Part shown: piece after piece, positions 8,185-16,768 of the stretch | Position numbering within the stretch: position 1 is the stretch's first letter | Layout: every line of letters starts with the position of its first letter | Assembly: GCA_016842005.1 (NCBI GenBank) | Contig: JAENYD010000002.1 | Coordinates: 62,001-126,000, forward strand | Source: Clostridium thermobutyricum | Lineage (GTDB): Bacteria; Bacillota; Clostridia; Ch29 | DNA: 64,000 bases | Direction: 5' to 3' | Notes under the pieces: generated by a model | The model's input: the letters and a program-made list of their open reading frames with translations, nothing else | Databases searched by the model: none | What the model was told of the DNA's origin: nothing | Program-made: the position numbers and the translations under genes

Positions 8185-8976
8185 ATGGAATTATACTATG
8201 GACAGCAAGGGGAGGTAAATGAAAGCTTACATTTAACTGTAGATTTTTCAGAACTTGAGGAAATGGCACGGAACGGGCTGCTGTCATTATCAGTGGAATT
8301 GGGTATCAAGGCATTAAAGATTATGCTTGAAGATGAGGTTATCTCATATGCCGGAGAGAAAGGCAGGCATAACCCATCAAGGACTGCATACCGGCATGGG
8401 CATGAAAAAACCAACGTTGTTTTAGGCGGTCAGAAGATAGCATTACAAAAGCCCAGGGTCAGGACTAAAGACGGAAGCGGAGAATTGCCCCTGGAAACAC
8501 TTATACAGTTCCAAACAGAGGATCTACTCAATAATGCAGCATTAAAAAGGATCCTTCATGGTGTATCTGTTAGAAACTACAGGCATACCCTGGATGAAAT
8601 ACCCGAAGGCTCCCATTCAACCTCAAAGAGCAGCATAAGCAGAAGGTTTACAAAAGAAACAGAAAAGCTTATGCAGGAATTCATAAATCGCCGGATAGAG
8701 GATTATTATCCTGTAATAATGATGGATGGAGTAACGACAGGAGATTATCTGGTTATTGTGGCCCTTGGCATATCAAAGGCGGGCAAGAAAAAAGTCCTTG
8801 GCATAATAGAAGGGTCCACCGAAAACGCTAAGATATGCACGGACCTTATTCAGAACATGATTAAGAGAGGTTTGGATGCTGAAGAAAACAGGCTATTCGT
8901 ACTGGATGGAGGTAAAGGGCTGCATAAAGCAGTTGACAGACAAAGGGACAGGGATTTGTCTGGTAACATAAGGTAA
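8185..8976 (+). pseudogene. IS256-family (Mutator) transposase, 3'-truncated
   Basis: The frame matches the N-terminal ~250 residues of an IS256 transposase (usual length ~400). It has the zinc-finger-like N-terminal region, the segment TAYRHGHEKTNVVLGGQKIA and the first catalytic Asp in YPVIMMDGVTTGDYLVIVA (residues ~175-193). Similarity stops after FVLDGGKGLHKAV near 8938. From there the DNA reads as a short inverted-repeat sequence (8937-8962) that recurs at 45950-45966. The second Asp/Glu and C-terminal domain are missing, so it cannot transpose. Confidence 0.85.
8937..8962. repeat. Short inverted-repeat segment at the IS256 breakpoint
   Basis: AGACAA and TTGTCT flank GGGACAGGGA. Nearly the same sequence occurs at 45950-45966 inside repeat copy R8. 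Its position at the exact point where transposase similarity ends suggests a deletion or insertion at a repeat. Confidence 0.55.
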
Positions 8977-9013
8977 CATAAACAAACCATCGGAGGTAAT
9001 TAACCTTCCCTTG

Positions 9014-9907
9014 AGGATGTCCTTTTAGAAGAAGAGCAGGTAGGCGTTGATGCACCCCTCCAGGTCCTTCCTTTACGGCCTGCCGTGGGAAGGCAATGAA
9101 GACATATACCAGACCTTCGGCTATGACGGTGACGGTAACAGGCTGTTCTCCACCGTAACCATAACAAAATATGCACCGCCCTTTGAAGAAGACATGCCCC
9201 TGCCTCCCGGCAGGGAAAAGGACAATAGCGGCAAAGGCAGGGGAAACAGCGGGAGCAGTAAAGACAGCAGTAAAGACAAGAGTAAGGGTAACAGCAGTGA
9301 CAAAGGCAGGGACAACAACGGTAACGCTTACGGCAAGACAAAAGAAAAGACCAACAACGGCCTGCACCTGGGCTGGTACAATAGGCCTGACCACCCCCAC
9401 TACCCCGGGGATATGCCTCCCGGCTGGCAGGTAGAAGAAGAATTCAGGGCGACAAACTACGTGAACGACATAAACAGGGAATACCCTGAAGTGCTCATGG
9501 TATCCGATGCGGAAGGGAGCTATACGGCATCATATCTATACGGTTATGAGCGTATAATGGCCAAGAACGTGGAAGGCATTCAGCCCGATAGGTTCGATCC
9601 CTTATACTACCTATATGACGGCCTTGGAAGCGCAGCACAGCTTGTAAACAACAACGGTGAAGTATGGAACAAATTCATGTATGAACCCTACGGCAGGCCC
9701 AGGGCGGCAGGCAAGCTCCTTTTAAACAGGCACAAGGAAGAGCTGTTGCACGTACCCTTCGGCTTCACCGGAGAAGCCCACGACTTCTACACAGGGGACA
9801 CACCTGCTGAAGCTTTTGTATTCCTCTGTGGACAGGAATGTCCCCAACTAAAGATAAGCGGCGCTACGTCCCTGGATAACGGTGGGGCGAAAGGAAGTAC
9901 AAATTGA
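9014..9907 (+). pseudogene. RHS/YD-repeat protein fragment
   Basis: The frame is open from about 9014. It encodes YD-type repeat pieces (FGYDGDGNRLFSTVT; YYLYDGLGSAAQLVNNNGEV; FMYEPYGRPRAAG; FGFTGEAHDFYTG) separated by a very polar Gly/Ser/Lys/Asp/Asn-rich linker (~residues 55-100 from 9047). RHS proteins are large secreted or surface polymorphic-toxin scaffolds; here neither the long repeat N-terminus nor the hallmark core end (YLRARYYDP) is present. From ~9796 on the frame runs through repeat copy R2, which supplies the last ~35 residues and the stop. No convincing start or ribosome binding site exists. This is a decayed fragment. Confidence 0.75.
9796..9888 (-). repeat. Dispersed palindromic repeat, copy R2 with apical B segment (minus orientation)
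   Basis: Bases 9796-9846 are the B segment, with the inverted ends GGGGACA and TGTCCCC and the interior motifs CACCTGCTGAAGC and TCTGTGGACAGGAA. Bases 9849-9888 are the repeat's left arm in inverted form (GATAAGCGGCGCTACGTCCC, then GGATAACGG). The opposite palindrome arm is not seen. The same arrangement occurs in R4. Confidence 0.75.
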
Positions 9908-9988
9908 GGATGCTGATGTTAATAAAAGTCTTGACCGGATTTGCAATAGCTTACATTATAGGTTTTATCTATAGAGGAAGGGATTTTC

Positions 9989-10216
9989 ATGGTAATCAAA
10001 GTCTTAGGTTCAGGCTGCGCAAACTGCAAGAAACCGGAAGCCAATGTAAGGGAAGCAGTTGCACAACTGGGAATTGAGGCTGCAGTGGAAAAGGTGGAGG
10101 ATGTTAAGGATATTGTTGCTTATGGTGTAATGAGAACACCTGCTCTGGTGGTGGATGAGCAGGTGAAGGTAATGGGCAAGGTGCCTTCGGTTGAAGAAAT
10201 AAAGAAGTATCTGTAG
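9989..10216 (+). CDS. Thioredoxin-fold small redox protein (TM0996/MTH895-like)
   Basis: A 75-residue glutaredoxin-like protein with the redox motif CANC at residues 10-13 and the cis-proline segment GVMRTPALVVD (~46-56), giving a minimal thioredoxin fold. Proteins of this type often accompany arsenic resistance genes or YraQ-type permeases. Here it lies 2.1 kb from the arsR operon, separated by transposon debris, and points away from it. Just upstream (9916-9984) a short hydrophobic frame may be a relic of a permease. The ribosome binding site AGAGGAAGGG precedes the ATG. Its partner protein is unknown. Confidence 0.8.
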   Translation: MVIKVLGSGCANCKKPEANVREAVAQLGIEAAVEKVEDVKDIVAYGVMRTPALVVDEQVKVMGKVPSVEEIKKYL

Positions 10217-10490
10217 AGGATATGCTATGGAGGTGTTGGCTTTTGCAGTTTCCAGCTTCTTTGCAGAGGCGGGAAGTCAGAGATAGAGCAAGGGGTTAGA
10301 AGGGAGAAAAGGGAAGTGGGGAGGGGTGAAGGAGTTGGCCTGTACGAGGTCGGCCAAGTACCTCCCCCCAATCTGGCATATTTCATCCGGCACCCCGACT
10401 GTCTCAGCTAACATGTATTAGGGACGTTCCTGTCTACCGGACAGTGAGACAATAGATGCAGGAATTCCAGCAAGGTAATATTGTCTTACT

Positions 10491-12419
10491 CTACTGCTTT
10501 TGAACAGCACTGCCAGATTTCTTCCAAAAATGCTGGAAGGCGCATATGACCAGAATTATGCCAATTCCTATTAGGTCGGTTATGCCGCCGGGTCTTATCA
10601 GTGAAAGGGCGGAGACCAGGAGCAGCAGGCGTTCCAGCAGGCTGCATCTTTTCAGCAGCCAGCCCTCAATGGCGCTGGCAAGGGCAATAACCCCCACGGC
10701 TGCAGTCACCGCTACTATGACTATCTTTACTATGCTGCTGTTCATGCCGAGCAGTGAAGGGTTCATGACGAACATATAAGGTATCAGAAATCCTGCAGAA
10801 GCCATTTTGAAAGCCTCCACCCCGGTCCTGTTTATGTCTCCACCCGATATGCCGGAAGCCGCAAAGGCGGCCAGGGCCACCGGAGGAGTAACATTGGCCA
10901 TCATGGCGAAATAGAACACGAAGAAGTGGGAAACCATAAGGGGAATCCCCAGCTGTGACAGGGCAGGGGCCGCCATTGTGGCTGTAAGGATGTACGCGGG
11001 GATTGAAGGCATGCCGAGGCCCAGGATAATGCAGGAAATCATTGTGAAGAACAGGGTGAGCAGCAGATTTCCCCCGGCCCAGTTGATTATGGAGCCGGCC
11101 AGCTTTGTGCCGAAGCCTGTCAGGGTGCACACACCGACGATTATCCCCACTACGGCGCAGGCCACAGCAACACTGAGGCAATTTCTCGCTCCCTCTCCCA
11201 GGGCCTCTATTATTTTAACCGGTGTCATCCGGGTCTCTTTTCTGAACCAGCTTACGACAACAGAGGTTATTATGGCAAAGAAGGCGGCATAGGTGGGGGT
11301 GTACCCCTTTACGAGGAAATATACCAGTACCACCAGGGGGATAAAGAGGTAGGACCTGGTTTTGAGCAACTGGCCCAGGTTGGGTATTTCGGATGGGTCC
11401 ATTCCTCTCAGGTTTTTTCTGGACGCCCTGAAATACACCATGGTCAGGGCGGTGATATAATACAGCAGGGCGGGAATGATGGCGGCATACATAATGTTCA
11501 CGTACTGTATACCCAGGGTTTCCGCCATGATAAATGCGGCGGCGCCCATAACGGGCGGGAGTATCTGACCGCCGCAGGATGCAGCCGCTTCCACTCCCCC
11601 GGCGAATTCCGGCGAATAGCCTATCCTTTTCATAAGAGGTATTGTAAAGCTGCCTGTTGTGACGACATTGGCCACTGCAGCCCCGTTAATGGACCCCATG
11701 AAGCCGCTGGATATGACCGCTACCTGGGCAGGTCCCCCTCTTGTCCTTCCTGCTATGGCGATAGCCAGACTGTTGAAAAAATCCCCTACTCCCGATTTGA
11801 GCAGGAAAGCCCCGAATATAATAAACAATATGAGATACTGGGCGGATACACCTATGGGCGTCCCGTATATGCCTTCGGTGGTCAGGTACATGTATTCCAG
11901 TATTTCCTTGAATGAAAAGCCCCGGTGGGCCAGTCTTCCTGCGACCATATTTCCATAGTGGGCATAAAGCAGGAAAACCACCGATATAACCGGGAGTACC
12001 CAGCCCATTACCCGGCGTCCCGCTTCCAGCACCAGAAGAATGAGTATTGCCCCAATTGCAAGGTCCGTGGTATTTGGTATCCCTGCCCTCATTACTATTT
12101 CACGGTAATTATGCACGATATAATAGGATGTGAAGAAGCTGAGGGCTATGAGGCACCCGTCAACGATGTTCAATAATTTAAAATGCTTTTTCGCCGGCGG
12201 GTATAGGAAAAAGATCAGGACCAGCATGAATGTTACGTGGACCGACCTGTGCTGCAGGGCTACAGGAGTGCCGAATCTTGCGGTATAAAGATGGTATAGA
12301 GACATGGAAACAGCAATTGACATTACCGCATACCGTAAAATCCCCTGCATATCCCTTGTTCTTGAGGACCTGTCGTACTTCTTTATGGTTTCATTTACCA
12401 CTGTTTGATCTGTATGCAA
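10491..12419 (-). CDS. TRAP transporter fused permease, 4TM/12TM (TAXI type)
   Basis: A 642-residue fusion of the small (DctQ-like) and large (DctM-like) membrane subunits of a TRAP transporter. The N-terminal quarter carries ~4-5 helices; the rest is the large DctM-like domain, with GFMGSINGAAVANVVTTGSF and GGVEAAASCGGQILPPVMGA as hallmark stretches near residues 240-300. It uses a sodium or proton gradient with a periplasmic-type binding protein. The TTG at 12419 is preferred because GGGGGAGGA ends 6 bases before it; an in-frame TTG at 12476 lies inside the upstream gene. Its partners are the TAXI lipoprotein and DUF1850 protein immediately upstream. Substrate unknown; dicarboxylates or amino acids are usual. 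Confidence 0.92.
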   Translation of the reverse strand: MHTDQTVVNETIKKYDRSSRTRDMQGILRYAVMSIAVSMSLYHLYTARFGTPVALQHRSVHVTFMLVLIFFLYPPAKKHFKLLNIVDGCLIALSFFTSYYIVHNYREIVMRAGIPNTTDLAIGAILILLVLEAGRRVMGWVLPVISVVFLLYAHYGNMVAGRLAHRGFSFKEILEYMYLTTEGIYGTPIGVSAQYLILFIIFGAFLLKSGVGDFFNSLAIAIAGRTRGGPAQVAVISSGFMGSINGAAVANVVTTGSFTIPLMKRIGYSPEFAGGVEAAASCGGQILPPVMGAAAFIMAETLGIQYVNIMYAAIIPALLYYITALTMVYFRASRKNLRGMDPSEIPNLGQLLKTRSYLFIPLVVLVYFLVKGYTPTYAAFFAIITSVVVSWFRKETRMTPVKIIEALGEGARNCLSVAVACAVVGIIVGVCTLTGFGTKLAGSIINWAGGNLLLTLFFTMISCIILGLGMPSIPAYILTATMAAPALSQLGIPLMVSHFFVFYFAMMANVTPPVALAAFAASGISGGDINRTGVEAFKMASAGFLIPYMFVMNPSLLGMNSSIVKIVIVAVTAAVGVIALASAIEGWLLKRCSLLERLLLLVSALSLIRPGGITDLIGIGIILVICAFQHFWKKSGSAVQKQ

Positions 12420-12450
12420 TTTACTTCCTCCCCCTGAAAAAATGTCTGCT

Positions 12451-12927
12451 TCAATATATGCGTATTTCTTCCTCAACTGTTAAGGTTATTTCCGCCCAGT
12501 TTCCGGCTGTATCCACCAGGTTGATTTTTTTGTCCCCGATGGTAAGATAGTGGGGCGATATGGATGAGACAATAAAACGGATATCCCTGTACCTTTTATT
12601 TATGTTTCGGTATATTATGAAACCTTTTTCGATATCCACCGACCATCCCTTTTCAAGTACCGAGGGAACCCCCGGGCCGGTAGAGGGTACCCGCATCTCG
12701 GTTAAAATCAGTTCACCGCTTTCGGATATGGTGAATATGTTTTCCCACGGTTCCAGTTCACTGGAATGGATAAAAGTAATTTCAAACTGTTCTCCCGTCC
12801 TTACGGGAATGGCCATGAGGATTCTGCCGCTGGGGTCCAGCAGAAAGAGATGTTTGGACGGACAGTATGAAAAGAATATGAGTGCCGCTGTCAAAATCAC
12901 CAATAGCACAAGCATTGTTCTTGACAT
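12451..12927 (-). CDS. DUF1850 protein, TRAP-associated
   Basis: A 158-residue protein with an N-terminal membrane anchor or uncleaved signal (residues 4-22, LVLLVILTAALIFFSYC) and a beta-rich extracellular domain. It contains FEITFIHSSELEPWENIFTI, typical of DUF1850, which is found almost only between TAXI binding proteins and fused TRAP permeases. Function is unproven; it may be an accessory subunit. It lies between the two TRAP genes with 31 bases to the next start. The ATG at 12927 has no strong ribosome binding site, so translation may depend on readout from the hairpin-containing leader. Confidence 0.8.
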   Translation of the reverse strand: MSRTMLVLLVILTAALIFFSYCPSKHLFLLDPSGRILMAIPVRTGEQFEITFIHSSELEPWENIFTISESGELILTEMRVPSTGPGVPSVLEKGWSVDIEKGFIIYRNINKRYRDIRFIVSSISPHYLTIGDKKINLVDTAGNWAEITLTVEEEIRIY

Positions 12928-12935
12928 ATAAACAC

Positions 12936-12963
12936 GGAGCGGTTATCCGGAAATAACCGCTCC
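12936..12963 (-). terminator. Intercistronic hairpin between TAXI binding protein and DUF1850
   Basis: A perfect 11-bp stem (12936-12946 with 12953-12963) with a 6-base loop and no long T-run follows the binding-protein gene. Such hairpins commonly stabilise the upstream mRNA so that the binding protein is made in excess over the permease, a role inferred here. Confidence 0.7.
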
Positions 12964-12986
12964 CCTACCCTCCGTAACATAATAGC

Positions 12987-13994
12987 TTACTCGACTATGC
13001 CTTTTTCTTTGTAAAATCGTTCAACGCCGGGGTGCAGTGGAAGCACCATAGCCTCTGTGGCGGTTTCAATCTTGATTTCTTTGGCCGCCGCATGGTATTC
13101 GGACAGTTTGTCGAGGTTTTCATACATGACCGATACCAGTTTGTACGCCAGATCTTCATCAACGTCCTTGTTAATCAGTATGTAGTTTTTCATTGCCACG
13201 GTTTTAACCGGCCGGTCAACGCCTTTGTATGTCCCGCCCGGAATTTCTTTCGAGAGATATATGGGGAATTCTTCCCTCAGTTTGTCCACTATTGCGGGGT
13301 CAATGGGTATTATTTTGATATCCTGGGTGGTGGCCAGTTCGGTTATAGCAGCTATGGGCAAGCCTCCTGTGAGAAAACCGGCGTCGATGTTCTTGTTTGC
13401 CAGCTGCTCGCAGGTTTCTGCATAACTCAGGTAATCAGCCTTGGCAAGGTCCTCATAGGTTATGTCGTGAGCTGCAAGTATTGCCCTGGCATTAAGCTCT
13501 GTGCCGCTGCCCGGGGCGCCTACTCCCACCCTCTTGCCTTTCAGGTCCCAGACGGTTTCGATACCGCTGTCTTTAGTGGCTATCAGCTGGACAAAATTGG
13601 TATGGGCTGAAGCGAAGCCCATTACGTTTGCCAGAGGGGCCTCGAACATTTCAATGCCCCTGTTGCCGTAAAAACATACGTCACTCATGGCAAAAGCCAG
13701 TTCGGCCGTACCTTCGTCAACCATCCTGTTGTTGATGACCGAGGCCCCGGTGGAAGCCACGGTAACATTGACCTCCGGTATGTTTGAGTTCCAGATTTCA
13801 GCCAGACCGGTTGCTATGGTATGATAGGGTCCTCCCGCTCCTCCCGTTGCTATTGTGAATTCAAGCTTTTGGGCCTGTTGTTCTCCTGATTGGGCGTCCT
13901 GGCTGCCTGTACTTTTCTGACATCCGGTGAAGGCCAGCACAACTGCCAGTAATATTACCAGCGCAAACACTGATAAACCTCTGAAAGTCTTCAT
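12987..13994 (-). CDS. TAXI-family TRAP transporter solute-binding lipoprotein
   Basis: A 335-residue lipoprotein. The signal peptide ends in VLAFTGC (lipobox, Cys at ~25), then a polar Ser/Gln linker, then the TAXI-type binding domain starting FTIATGGAGGPYHTIATGLA. It also has VVASTGASVINNRMVDEGTAELAF-like content and KRVGVGAPGSGTELNARAIL (~154-173). It delivers substrate to the fused permease. First gene of the operon. The ATG at 13994 follows a purine-rich stretch with GGGGG. The ligand cannot be told from sequence; known TAXI ligands include glutamate and other organic acids. Confidence 0.92.
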   Translation of the reverse strand: MKTFRGLSVFALVILLAVVLAFTGCQKSTGSQDAQSGEQQAQKLEFTIATGGAGGPYHTIATGLAEIWNSNIPEVNVTVASTGASVINNRMVDEGTAELAFAMSDVCFYGNRGIEMFEAPLANVMGFASAHTNFVQLIATKDSGIETVWDLKGKRVGVGAPGSGTELNARAILAAHDITYEDLAKADYLSYAETCEQLANKNIDAGFLTGGLPIAAITELATTQDIKIIPIDPAIVDKLREEFPIYLSKEIPGGTYKGVDRPVKTVAMKNYILINKDVDEDLAYKLVSVMYENLDKLSEYHAAAKEIKIETATEAMVLPLHPGVERFYKEKGIVE

Positions 13995-14112
13995 GAAATA
14001 CCCCCTGTCTATATTTTAAATTAAATTATATCTTTACATGGACAGGGGGTAAAGGGAAGGGGAATGAACGGCATTTACCGGGAATGAAAGGGCAAAAAAA
14101 AGGAATGGGAGT

Positions 14113-14871
14113 TCAAACTCCCAGGACCTTTTTGAACGACTTGATATTGTTCCTGGTTACCTGGATTTGCAAATCGCTGTATCCTTCCATCACAACCATG
14201 TATGTGCTGTTGAACCAGGGGATTATTTCCTTGATTTTTCTGAGGTTGATGAGATAACTTCTATGGGGTTTAAAGAAATAGTAAGGTTTGAGTTTCTCTT
14301 CCAGCTCTTTGAGAGAATACCCGGATTTGAATGCGCCGTTTTGCGACCTTATGAGGGTCTTTTTGCCCTGGGCCTCCACCACTACAATTTCACTGTAGTC
14401 TATGAGTATAAGACGGGAATTCTGCTCTACCGCTATCCTGTTCAGGCCTTTCAGGGCGGCGATATTGTTTATGTCGTTCCTGATGGTCTGTACGGCTTTT
14501 TCCCTGTCGGTGAACAGTTCATTAATCCTCCGGATGGTTTTGTGCAGGCGTTTTTCTGAAAAGGGCTTGAGTATGTAATCCAGGGCATTTATCTCAAAAG
14601 CCTTCAGGGCATATTCGTCGTATGCCGTAACAAAGATTATTTTTGGGGGTTTTTCCATATCATACAGCTTTTCCACCACTTCAAACCCGTTCATGTCGTT
14701 AAGCTGGATATCAAGAAAAACTATATCGGGACGTATCCTGCTGCAGAGTTCTACAGTCCTTCTGCCGCTGGAAGCGGTCCCGCATACCTCGATTTCCGGA
14801 ATTTTTTCAAGCATGTAATAAAGCTCGGTTACACTGAGCTCTTCGTCATCTACGATTAAAGCCCTGAGCAT
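14113..14871 (-). CDS. LytTR-family response regulator
   Basis: A 252-residue regulator: receiver domain (residues ~3-120) with acidic pocket VDDEE, phospho-accepting D54 in FLDIQLND and K102 in LKPF; then a LytTR DNA-binding domain (~148-248) with EVVVVEAQGKKTLI-like strands and the FFKPHRSYLINL segment. I chose ATG at 14871 because GGGAGGT lies 7 bases upstream; an ATG at 14877 is too close to it. It is the partner of the LytS-like kinase directly upstream, and may control the adjacent TRAP operon on the same strand. Confidence 0.92.
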   Translation of the reverse strand: MLRALIVDDEELSVTELYYMLEKIPEIEVCGTASSGRRTVELCSRIRPDIVFLDIQLNDMNGFEVVEKLYDMEKPPKIIFVTAYDEYALKAFEINALDYILKPFSEKRLHKTIRRINELFTDREKAVQTIRNDINNIAALKGLNRIAVEQNSRLILIDYSEIVVVEAQGKKTLIRSQNGAFKSGYSLKELEEKLKPYYFFKPHRSYLINLRKIKEIIPWFNSTYMVVMEGYSDLQIQVTRNNIKSFKKVLGV

Positions 14872-14909
14872 AAACATCACCTCCCGGGGACAGGGCAGGT
14901 CCATAGGAT

Positions 14910-16607
14910 CTATGCAGTCGCAGCTTTATGACGGGGTAAAACTATGGTAACACTGGTTCCTGCACCCCTCTTGCTTGTGATGGTATACCGGTGGTCTTCG
15001 CCGAAAATATGGCGCAGCCGTTCCCGGACATTGTATACACCTATTGAATCGGTAAATTCCATGTTCAGAAATTTTTTCAGGGTGGTTTCATCCATGCCCA
15101 CACCATTGTCTTCTACCACTATGCAGCATTTTTCCCCGTGGTTTTCAGCCCTGATGACAATTGTTCCCCCTTCGTCCTTGGGCAGGATACCGTGTATGAC
15201 AGCGTTTTCCACCAGGGGCTGAATGGTCAGGGGAGGAATCAGGCATTCCAGGTCTCTGTCTATCCGGTATTCAACATTCAGTTTATTGTTAAACCTCACT
15301 TTTTCAATGGAAAGATATGATTTCACATGTTCCAGTTCCTTGTATATGTCAATCAGTTCTTCATTGTTTTTTCTAAGGTTCTGCCTGTAATACTTGGCCA
15401 GTTCCCTGGTCACTTCCCGGGCGGCACTGGGATTTACCCTGCACAGTATGGAAATGGTGTTAAGGGTATTGAACAAAAAGTGGGGGTTCATCTGGGACTG
15501 AAGTATTCTGAGTTCCGCCTTTGTGAGCAGTTTGGACTGCTCTTCCAGTTTGCTCAGCTCCAGCTGGGTGGAAAACAACTGTGCCAGCCCCAGCCCCAGT
15601 TCAACATCTACGTTGGAGATGAGGTTTTCACCACTTCTGTACAGTTTCAGGGTTCCTATGACCTTGTTCTGTTCCCGGAGGGGAACAATAAAAGCCGATT
15701 TCAGCGGGCAGCCGTTATGGCCGCATTCAATCTCTTCCCCTGTCTGGGCGATATAATGCCGCTGCTCTGCAATGACCCGTTTTGTCAGTTCTGTCATTGG
15801 CCTGGAACCCGGTATGTGATGGTTTTCACCCATACCCACATGGGCCAGAATTTGATGCCTGTCAGTGAGGGCCACAGCGGCAAAATCGGTCATGGAGCAG
15901 ATTATCTCCGCGGTTTTTTGTGCCGTTTCCCTGTTGATGCCTTTTCGCAGATAGGGGAGGGTCCTGTCGGCGATGTTCAGGGTCACCTTGGCCTGGTATG
16001 CACTCACTTTTTCCTGTTCCTTGAAAATACCTTCTATGACCGCTATGAACAGGGCCAGTCCTATGCTGTTGACGGTAACCATGGGTATGGTTATGAACTT
16101 CACCAGGGTGACGGCATCGGCAAAAGGCCGTGCAAGCAGGAGGACCATTGTTTTCCGGAACAGTTCGCCGGTTATTCCCGCATAAAGGCCGTAAAGGGAT
16201 TTTACATTCTTGTTTCGCACCCAGTAGTATGCAAGCCCTGATCCGATGCCTTCCAGAATGGTGGAAACGCTGCAGGCCACACTGGTAAACCCCCCGGGGT
16301 CAATGAAGTACCTGTGTATACCCGCCATGAGGCCGGCGCCGGTACCTACAAAGGGTCCCGCCAGGAGGCCTCCCGAGACCACCCCGATAATCCTGGTATT
16401 GACCAGGGCCCCGTTGAAAGGCACGCTGAAATAGCTGCCCAGCATTCCCAGCCCACCGAAAATCAGTGTCAGGACTATCTTATCCTTCAGATTGATGTGC
16501 TGTTTGGTTATAAGCTTTCTGAACAGGCCGGTTCTTGACAGCATCAGGGCCAGCATCATCAGTATTCCCAGACACTGGGCAAGGCGGAAAATAAGTTCCT
16601 TTATCAT
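14910..16607 (-). CDS. LytS-type sensor histidine kinase
   Basis: A 565-residue membrane kinase. About five or six N-terminal helices form a 5TMR-LYT sensor (signature NTRIIGVVSGGLLAGPFVGT, residues ~70-89). A GAF-like domain follows (~210-340) with cysteines in ECGHNGCPLKS, then the His_kinase domain with the phospho-histidine in QMNPHFLFNTLNTIS and an HATPase (LVENAVIHGI; VVEDNGVGM). The ATG at 16607 has GAGGTG upstream. It phosphorylates the LytTR regulator 38 bases downstream. Relatives sense pyruvate or small metabolites; the signal here is unknown. Confidence 0.92.
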   Translation of the reverse strand: MIKELIFRLAQCLGILMMLALMLSRTGLFRKLITKQHINLKDKIVLTLIFGGLGMLGSYFSVPFNGALVNTRIIGVVSGGLLAGPFVGTGAGLMAGIHRYFIDPGGFTSVACSVSTILEGIGSGLAYYWVRNKNVKSLYGLYAGITGELFRKTMVLLLARPFADAVTLVKFITIPMVTVNSIGLALFIAVIEGIFKEQEKVSAYQAKVTLNIADRTLPYLRKGINRETAQKTAEIICSMTDFAAVALTDRHQILAHVGMGENHHIPGSRPMTELTKRVIAEQRHYIAQTGEEIECGHNGCPLKSAFIVPLREQNKVIGTLKLYRSGENLISNVDVELGLGLAQLFSTQLELSKLEEQSKLLTKAELRILQSQMNPHFLFNTLNTISILCRVNPSAAREVTRELAKYYRQNLRKNNEELIDIYKELEHVKSYLSIEKVRFNNKLNVEYRIDRDLECLIPPLTIQPLVENAVIHGILPKDEGGTIVIRAENHGEKCCIVVEDNGVGMDETTLKKFLNMEFTDSIGVYNVRERLRHIFGEDHRYTITSKRGAGTSVTIVLPRHKAATA

Positions 16608-16768
16608 GATACACCTCGATGGAGATAGTTTTGCCGACAGAGTACAATGCATATCTGTCCCGGGGATATTTTTCGACATTATACCGGTAAAACCCTTCTT
16701 TATTTGTTGAAGGAAAATAAAGAGCCATATAGAATTGTTTTTTTAAACAGACATGGGAAGTGGGGCGT
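16608..16768. promoter_or_regulatory. Divergent promoter region of the LytS and AraC genes
   Basis: This 161-base gap separates the divergently transcribed lytS-like and araC-like genes and must hold both promoters. I do not see an unambiguous -35/-10 pair or a clear dyad in it. Confidence 0.4.

Noticed and set aside
9916-10075. Short hydrophobic ORF before the thioredoxin-like gene
   Set aside because: It overlaps the thioredoxin-like gene in another frame and only its first ~23 codons look membrane-like; at most a relic, mentioned there.
10217-10490. Gap after the thioredoxin-like gene
   Set aside because: Purine-rich sequence with a faint match to the B segment (GGGACGTTCCTGTC); too weak to list as a repeat copy.
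15327-16241. 304-codon plus-strand ORF
   Set aside because: Antisense shadow of the LytS-type kinase, which has all expected motifs.
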